Origin: an uncultured Bacilli bacterium
Lineage (GTDB): Bacteria > Bacillota_I > Bacilli_A > RF39 > UBA660
Direction: 5' to 3'
Assembly: GCA_910579455.1 (NCBI GenBank)
Contig: CAJTUT010000005.1
Coordinates: forward strand, 1-64,000
DNA length: 64,000 bases
This document shows, piece after piece, positions 60,062 through 64,000 of this stretch. The notes under the pieces were generated by a model. It was not told where the DNA came from and did not search any database. It saw nothing but the letters and a program-made list of their open reading frames with translations. The first letter of the stretch is position 1. Each line of letters starts with the position of its first letter. The translations under genes were made by a program, and so were the position numbers.

Positions 60062-61657
60062 ATGAGAGATCGAAAAAAATTAAAACTCAGGAAATTTTAC
60101 TTTCACCCTATCACTGTTTTTATTGTAATGAGTTTGATTGTTGTTCTATTAAGTGCTATTCTATCCTTATTTGAAATGCAATCAACTTATAATACTGTTA
60201 ATATCAATACTCATGAATTAGAATCAAAAATTGTAGCAGTAGAAAATATGCTTAGTTTTGATGGAATGAAGTTTATTATTAGTAATGCAGCTACTAACTT
60301 TATTAGTTTTGCTCCACTTGGAATGTTGCTAATATCATTAATAGGAATCTGTATTGCGGAAGCAACAGGTTTTATAGAAGTATTTTCTAAAAAATATTTA
60401 AGAAAACTATCTCATACTCAACTGACTTTTATTGTGGTTTTTCTTGCAACAATTTCCTCTTTAATCAACGAAATTGGATATGCTATTTTAATACCACTGG
60501 TGGCTATGATGTATCAATCTATTGGGAGAAATCCTCTAACAGGAATCGTTACAGCCTTTAGTGGGGTAGCCTTTGGTTATGGAGTATCTTTGTTTGTGGG
60601 ATCAATGGAAGTTGCTTTAATGGATTCTACAAAAGCAGCGGCCTCCTTAATTGATAATAATATTCATATTAGTTTAACAAGCAACTTGTTCTTTATTATT
60701 GTAGCTTCTATTATTTTAACGGTGATTGGCACAATTATTATTGAAAAAATAGTTAGTCCAAGACTAGGTAAATATAAAGAACGTGAGGATATTTCAAAAA
60801 CAGAAGAGTTAAGAATCATTGACTTAGAAGAAGAACAGCAACACAAAATTGAAAGACAAAAGAAAGAAAAAAGAGGGCTATGTTTTTCTCTAATTACCTT
60901 TTTTGTAGTTATTATCATTTTTATTTATATGATTGTCCCAAGTCTACCAAATTCTGGAATGCTTTTAGATATGAAAGAAACCACTTATTTAGGACAAATT
61001 TTTGGAGATAATTCGTATTTTCAAGATGGTTTCACGTATATGATGTCTTTATTGTTTCTATTCATGGGAATTGCTTATGGAATTGGAGCCAAATCAGTTA
61101 AAAATGATCGAGATATGATAGAAAAAGCGGGAGGATATTTTTCTAAAATTGGGAATATTATTATCTTACTTTTTGTTGTTTCTCAGTTTATTGCTATTTT
61201 TAAAAAAACCAATATTGGAACAATTATTACTGCATGGTTTGCTAACCTAATAGAGTATTTAGGATTTAGTGGAATTCCTTTAATTTTATTGGTACTAATA
61301 CTAATTGCAATTTCAAACTTATTCCTGACAACGCCAAGTGCTAAATGGACAATCTTTTCACCAGTTGTAGTACCCTTATTCATGCAGTCTAATATTTCAG
61401 CACAGTTTGCTCAAATCATAGCTAGAGTAGGGGATTCTATGACCAATGGAATTACACCTTTACTTGCTTGTTTTGTGATCTATATTGGATATTTAAATAT
61501 TTATAACTTTGATAAAAATAAGCCAATAACAATTACAAGGGCAATTAAACTAGTATCTCCATATTTTGGAATTATAAGTGTAGTATGGATCTTATTAGTA
61601 ATAGGATGGTACATTTTAGGATTGCCAATAGGACCAGGGGTCTATCCAACCATTTAG
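60062..61657 (+). CDS. AbgT-family transporter
   Basis: A 531-residue membrane protein of the AbgT family (p-aminobenzoyl-glutamate uptake or sulfonamide/dipeptide efflux). It has about 11 to 12 transmembrane helices. Family-typical stretches are LSFDGMKFIISNAATNF, SFAPLGMLLISLIGICIAEA, PSAKWTIFSPVVVPLFMQS and ARVGDSMTNGITPLL. A charged cytoplasmic loop (about 240-280) lies in the middle. The start is one base after the DUF951 stop. In Bacillus a different set of genes lies between parB and ychF. Confidence 0.92.
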   Translation: MRDRKKLKLRKFYFHPITVFIVMSLIVVLLSAILSLFEMQSTYNTVNINTHELESKIVAVENMLSFDGMKFIISNAATNFISFAPLGMLLISLIGICIAEATGFIEVFSKKYLRKLSHTQLTFIVVFLATISSLINEIGYAILIPLVAMMYQSIGRNPLTGIVTAFSGVAFGYGVSLFVGSMEVALMDSTKAAASLIDNNIHISLTSNLFFIIVASIILTVIGTIIIEKIVSPRLGKYKEREDISKTEELRIIDLEEEQQHKIERQKKEKRGLCFSLITFFVVIIIFIYMIVPSLPNSGMLLDMKETTYLGQIFGDNSYFQDGFTYMMSLLFLFMGIAYGIGAKSVKNDRDMIEKAGGYFSKIGNIIILLFVVSQFIAIFKKTNIGTIITAWFANLIEYLGFSGIPLILLVLILIAISNLFLTTPSAKWTIFSPVVVPLFMQSNISAQFAQIIARVGDSMTNGITPLLACFVIYIGYLNIYNFDKNKPITITRAIKLVSPYFGIISVVWILLVIGWYILGLPIGPGVYPTI

Positions 61658-61683
61658 AAAAGAAAAAATAATCTTTTCTTTTT
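61656..61683 (+). terminator. Terminator of the parA-to-abgT transcript
   Basis: AGAAAAGA pairs with TCTTTTCT around an 8-base loop, then T residues. Confidence 0.75.
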
Positions 61684-61710
61684 CTATATTTTATACCTAT
61701 TGTTAAATGC

Positions 61711-61739
61711 TTGCTATAAAATGATTTATCATCTATAAT
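61711..61739 (+). promoter_or_regulatory. SigA promoter of ychF
   Basis: TTGCTA (61711-61716) and TATAAT (61734-61739) are separated by 17 bases. The 73-base leader ends in a GAGGAAAT ribosome site. Confidence 0.75.
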
Positions 61740-61812
61740 ATAGCCAAATATTTATAAAAATGAATATACAGAAATAAGTACAAAAAAAATAAAATAGAAA
61801 AGAGGAAATAAT

Positions 61813-62913
61813 ATGAGTTTAAGAGCAGGAATTGTAGGTCTTCCTAATGTGGGAAAATCGACTCTATTTAATGCCATAACTAATCAAAAAATCTTAGCAG
61901 AAAATTACCCTTTTGCAACGATAGAACCTAATATAGGAATTGTTACAGTACCAGATATTAGAATGGAAAAGTTAAAAAGTATGTATGAACCAAATAAATT
62001 TATTCCAACTGCCTATGAATTTACAGATATTGCGGGTCTTGTAAAAGGTGCTTCTAAAGGGGAAGGATTGGGGAATAAATTTTTATCACATATTAGAGAA
62101 GTGGATGCAATAGTAGAAGTGGTTAGATGCTTTGCAAATGATAAAATTATTCATGTAGATGGGAGTGTTGATCCTATTAGAGATATAGAAACAATTAACT
62201 TAGAACTTTCTATTGCTGATTTAGATATTATTAATAATAGATTAGAGAAGGTGTCTAAAAAGGCCAGAACTACAAAAGATAAAGATACTATTATGGAAGT
62301 AGATGCATTAGAAAAAGCAAAAAAAGCTTTGGAGGAGAATAAGCCACTAAGGCAAGTTGAATTTAGCGAGGAGGAACAAAAACTACTAAAGTCATATAGT
62401 TTTCTGACACTAAAACCTATAATATATTTAGCAAATATTGATGAAGAGGAACTGGGAAAGAAAGATAATTTATATGTAGAGAAAGTAAAAGAATATGCAA
62501 AATCAGAAAATTCTCAAGTAGTTAGTCTCTGTTGTAAAGTAGAAGAAGACTTAAGTGAGTTAAGCAAGGAGGATAAAAAAGAGATGTTGGAGGCCATAGG
62601 TTTAAAGAATTCTGGATTAGATCAATTAATTAGGACAACTTATGATATCTTAGGTCTAGCTACTTATTTTACAGTAGGAAAAGATGAGGTAAGAGCATGG
62701 ACTTTCCCAAAAGGAATGAATGCTAAAAAATGTGCGGGCATTATTCATACTGATTTTGAAAAAGGATTCATAAAAGCAGAAGTTATGTCTTATAGTGATT
62801 TAATGGAATATGGGAGTGAATTAAAGGTAAAAGAAGCAGGAAAATCGAGACTAGAAGGAAAAGACTATATAATGCAAGATGGTGATATTTGCCATTTTAG
62901 ATTTAATATATAA
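61813..62913 (+). CDS. ychF: Redox-regulated ATPase YchF (Obg family)
   Basis: A P-loop ATPase of the OLA1/YchF family that binds ribosomes and acts in stress response. The 366 residues begin LRAGIVGLPNVGKSTLFNAI, followed by NYPFATIEPN, FTDIAGLVKGASKGEGLGNK, and the C-terminal TGS domain with TFPKGMNAKKCAGIIHTDFE then KGFI and the end QDGDICHFRFNI. The ychF-rpsF-ssb-rpsR order is as in Bacillus. Confidence 0.97.
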   Translation: MSLRAGIVGLPNVGKSTLFNAITNQKILAENYPFATIEPNIGIVTVPDIRMEKLKSMYEPNKFIPTAYEFTDIAGLVKGASKGEGLGNKFLSHIREVDAIVEVVRCFANDKIIHVDGSVDPIRDIETINLELSIADLDIINNRLEKVSKKARTTKDKDTIMEVDALEKAKKALEENKPLRQVEFSEEEQKLLKSYSFLTLKPIIYLANIDEEELGKKDNLYVEKVKEYAKSENSQVVSLCCKVEEDLSELSKEDKKEMLEAIGLKNSGLDQLIRTTYDILGLATYFTVGKDEVRAWTFPKGMNAKKCAGIIHTDFEKGFIKAEVMSYSDLMEYGSELKVKEAGKSRLEGKDYIMQDGDICHFRFNI

Positions 62914-63027
62914 GATGATTTAATAGGAATTACTATTCTATAACATAAAATTTATCTACTTTAAGAAAGGATATTTCCTTAGAAAATCGATCTTGGGTAA
63001 AATATGTAAGATGAATAAGAAAAAGAT

Positions 63028-63056
63028 TTACATTTAAAAAATAATTTGCTATAATA
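63028..63056 (+). promoter_or_regulatory. SigA promoter of rpsF-ssb-rpsR
   Basis: TTTACA (63028-63033) and TATAAT (63051-63056) are separated by 17 bases, with an extended TGC before the -10. Confidence 0.8.
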
Positions 63057-63061
63057 CATAC

Positions 63062-63102
63062 GAGTATTAACAAATGCTCCTTACTCATAAAATTATATGA
63101 GT
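63062..63102 (+). promoter_or_regulatory. Structured leader of rpsF
   Basis: ACTCATA (63083-63089) and TATGAGT (63096-63102) form a hairpin. The alternative GAGTA (63062-63066) with TACTC (63082-63086) competes with it. In many Firmicutes the rpsF leader is an autoregulatory S6:S18 binding site. The typical CCG loop is not seen here, so this may be a divergent form or an unrelated hairpin. Confidence 0.4.
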
Positions 63103-63127
63103 CATTAGTCCAAAAGGAGGTGTAAGA

Positions 63128-63415
63128 ATGAACAAATATGAAATTATGTTTATTGTAAAACCAGATATAGAGGAATCAGAGATTAAAAAAGTTGCAGAAT
63201 CTATGAAGAAGGTTTTAACAGACAAACAAGCAAAAGTATTAGAAGAAAAAACAATGGGACAAAAAGAACTTGCCTATGAAATGAATAAGTTTAAGACTGG
63301 ATATTATTTTTTATTTATAGTAGAGGCGAATGCTGCTGCAATTGAAGAGTTTAACCGTGTTGTTGGGATCAACGAAAATCTACTTCGTCACTTAGTTGTA
63401 CGAGTAGAAGATTAA
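63128..63415 (+). CDS. rpsF: 30S ribosomal protein S6
   Basis: A 95-residue ribosomal protein that pairs with S18 in the 30S platform. It begins NKYEIMFIVKPDIEESEIKK and has GQKELAYEMNKFKTGYYFLF and RVVGINENLLRHLVVRVE. A strong AAGGAGGTG site precedes it. First gene of the conserved rpsF-ssb-rpsR operon. Confidence 0.97.
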   Translation: MNKYEIMFIVKPDIEESEIKKVAESMKKVLTDKQAKVLEEKTMGQKELAYEMNKFKTGYYFLFIVEANAAAIEEFNRVVGINENLLRHLVVRVED

Positions 63416-63433
63416 TGAAAAGAGGTATTTATC

Positions 63434-63910
63434 ATGAATAAAGTATTTTTAATAGGAAGATTAACAAGGGATCCAGAATTAAGATACACAGGAAGTAATA
63501 CAGCAGTAGCATCTTTTTCTCTTGCAGTAAATAGAAACTTTACAAATCAATCAGGAGAACGTGAAGCAGATTTTATTAATATTGTGGTATGGAGAAAGCA
63601 AGCGGAGAATGTAAAAAATTATTTATCTCAAGGAAGTCAAGTAGCAATAGATGGTCGTATTCAAACCCGTTCTTATGATGATAATGAGGGAAAAAAACGA
63701 TATATAACAGAGGTAGTTGCAGATAATGTAGAGTTTTTAGGAACGAAAAGTTCCAATGGAGGAAATCAAACATCACAAGATTCATCAGCAGAACCAACTC
63801 CATATGATTTTGGAAAAGAAGCAGAACCAAAAGGAACTGATGTAGATAGTAATCCTTTCGCAGATTTTGGATCCAATATTGAAATAAGTGATGATGAATT
63901 ACCATTTTAA
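63434..63910 (+). CDS. ssb: Single-stranded DNA-binding protein
   Basis: The essential SSB of replication and repair. The 158 residues have an OB fold (NKVFLIGRLTRDPELRYTGS, FINIVVWRKQAENVKNYLSQ, VAIDGRIQTRSYDD), a glycine/serine/glutamine-rich linker, and the conserved acidic tip DDELPF that recruits repair proteins. Lies between rpsF and rpsR as in Bacillus. Confidence 0.97.
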   Translation: MNKVFLIGRLTRDPELRYTGSNTAVASFSLAVNRNFTNQSGEREADFINIVVWRKQAENVKNYLSQGSQVAIDGRIQTRSYDDNEGKKRYITEVVADNVEFLGTKSSNGGNQTSQDSSAEPTPYDFGKEAEPKGTDVDSNPFADFGSNIEISDDELPF

Positions 63911-63924
63911 GAAGGAGGATTAAT

Positions 63925-64000
63925 ATGGCAGAATTTTATCGTAAAAAGAGAAAAGTTTGTATGATGTGTACAGGTAAAACAGTTAATTATAAAGAACCAG
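63925..64000 (+). CDS. rpsR: 30S ribosomal protein S18 (5' part)
   Basis: The first 25 codons, reading MAEFYRKKRKVCMMCTGKTV and on to the window end. The basic start with an early CxxC (CMMC) fits S18. A perfect AAGGAGGAT site precedes the ATG. The gene is cut by the end of the window. Confidence 0.93.
   Translation, partial: MAEFYRKKRKVCMMCTGKTVNYKEP

Noticed and set aside
61028..61043. Partial parS-like sequence GGTTTCACGTATAT in the AbgT gene
   Set aside because: Only half of the palindrome is present, within coding sequence.
1..64000. CRISPR arrays, tRNA or rRNA genes, insertion sequences
   Set aside because: No regularly spaced direct repeats, cloverleaf-type sequences, rRNA segments or transposase genes were seen on either strand.

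Overview
This is the chromosomal replication-origin region of a very AT-rich Gram-positive bacterium (Bacillota, class Bacilli by gene order). UGA is used as a stop, for example at the end of pth, so this is the standard bacterial code and not the Mycoplasma code. The gene order follows the Bacillus subtilis origin neighbourhood (rpmH-rnpA-yidC-jag-mnmE-mnmG-rsmG-noc-parA-parB-ychF-rpsF-ssb-rpsR on one arm; dnaA-dnaN-recF-gyrB-gyrA, tadA-dnaX-ybaB-recR-bofA-holB-ricT-rsmI-spoVT-metG-tatD-rsmA-yabG-veg-spoVG-yabP-yabQ-divIC-tilS-ftsH-dusB-lysS on the other). The base composition and compact genes suggest an uncultivated, gut-type Bacilli lineage near Erysipelotrichia/RF39; that placement is inference. 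yabG, yabP, yabQ, spoVT, bofA and spoVG together imply an endospore former or a recent descendant of one. A comK-like gene suggests a competence regulator.

Layout. The origin lies at about 38.55-40.38 kb, with DnaA-box-like sites on both sides of dnaA. Every gene to its left is on the minus strand and every gene to its right is on the plus strand, so both arms are read away from the origin. On the left arm come replication and topology genes (dnaA, dnaN, comK-like, recF, gyrB, gyrA), then a short non-coding segment with three parS sites, one perfect Noc-binding site and the SRP 4.5S RNA. Next is the clamp-loader/recombination block (tadA, dnaX, ybaB, recR, bofA, holB), then ricT, rRNA/tRNA modification genes, pth, mfd, spoVT, a methionine T-box with metG, and tatD. 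A six-gene surface-fibre-type island (three TasA/camelysin-like exported proteins, a SipW-type signal peptidase, two membrane proteins) separates tatD from rsmA. The arm ends with sporulation and division genes, tilS, ftsH, dusB, lysS and a YfcC-type transporter.

On the right arm, rpmH-rnpA-yidC-jag is followed by an accessory segment at 42.4-47.4 kb: an AraC-type regulator with a GyrI-like domain, a decayed gene, a transglutaminase-like protein, and a two-gene unit of a HerA/VirD4-like ATPase with a cysteine-rich repeat protein. mnmE, a class I amidotransferase, mnmG and rsmG follow. Then comes the most unusual gene in the window: a 1,179-codon protein that begins as a complete sigma-70-type factor and continues for about 900 residues as a string of sigma region-4-like helix-turn-helix units. 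After it come a long Noc-like protein, ParA, ParB, an MscS-type channel, a DUF951 protein, an AbgT-type transporter, ychF and rpsF-ssb-rpsR (rpsR cut by the window end).

The genes join up functionally: ParB and Noc are encoded about 25 kb from a parS/NBS cluster on the other arm, and their helix-turn-helix residues differ as expected for the two DNA sites. MnmE/MnmG/RsmG, TilS, DusB, TadA, RsmA, RsmI and the tRNA1(Val) methyltransferase form a large RNA-modification set.
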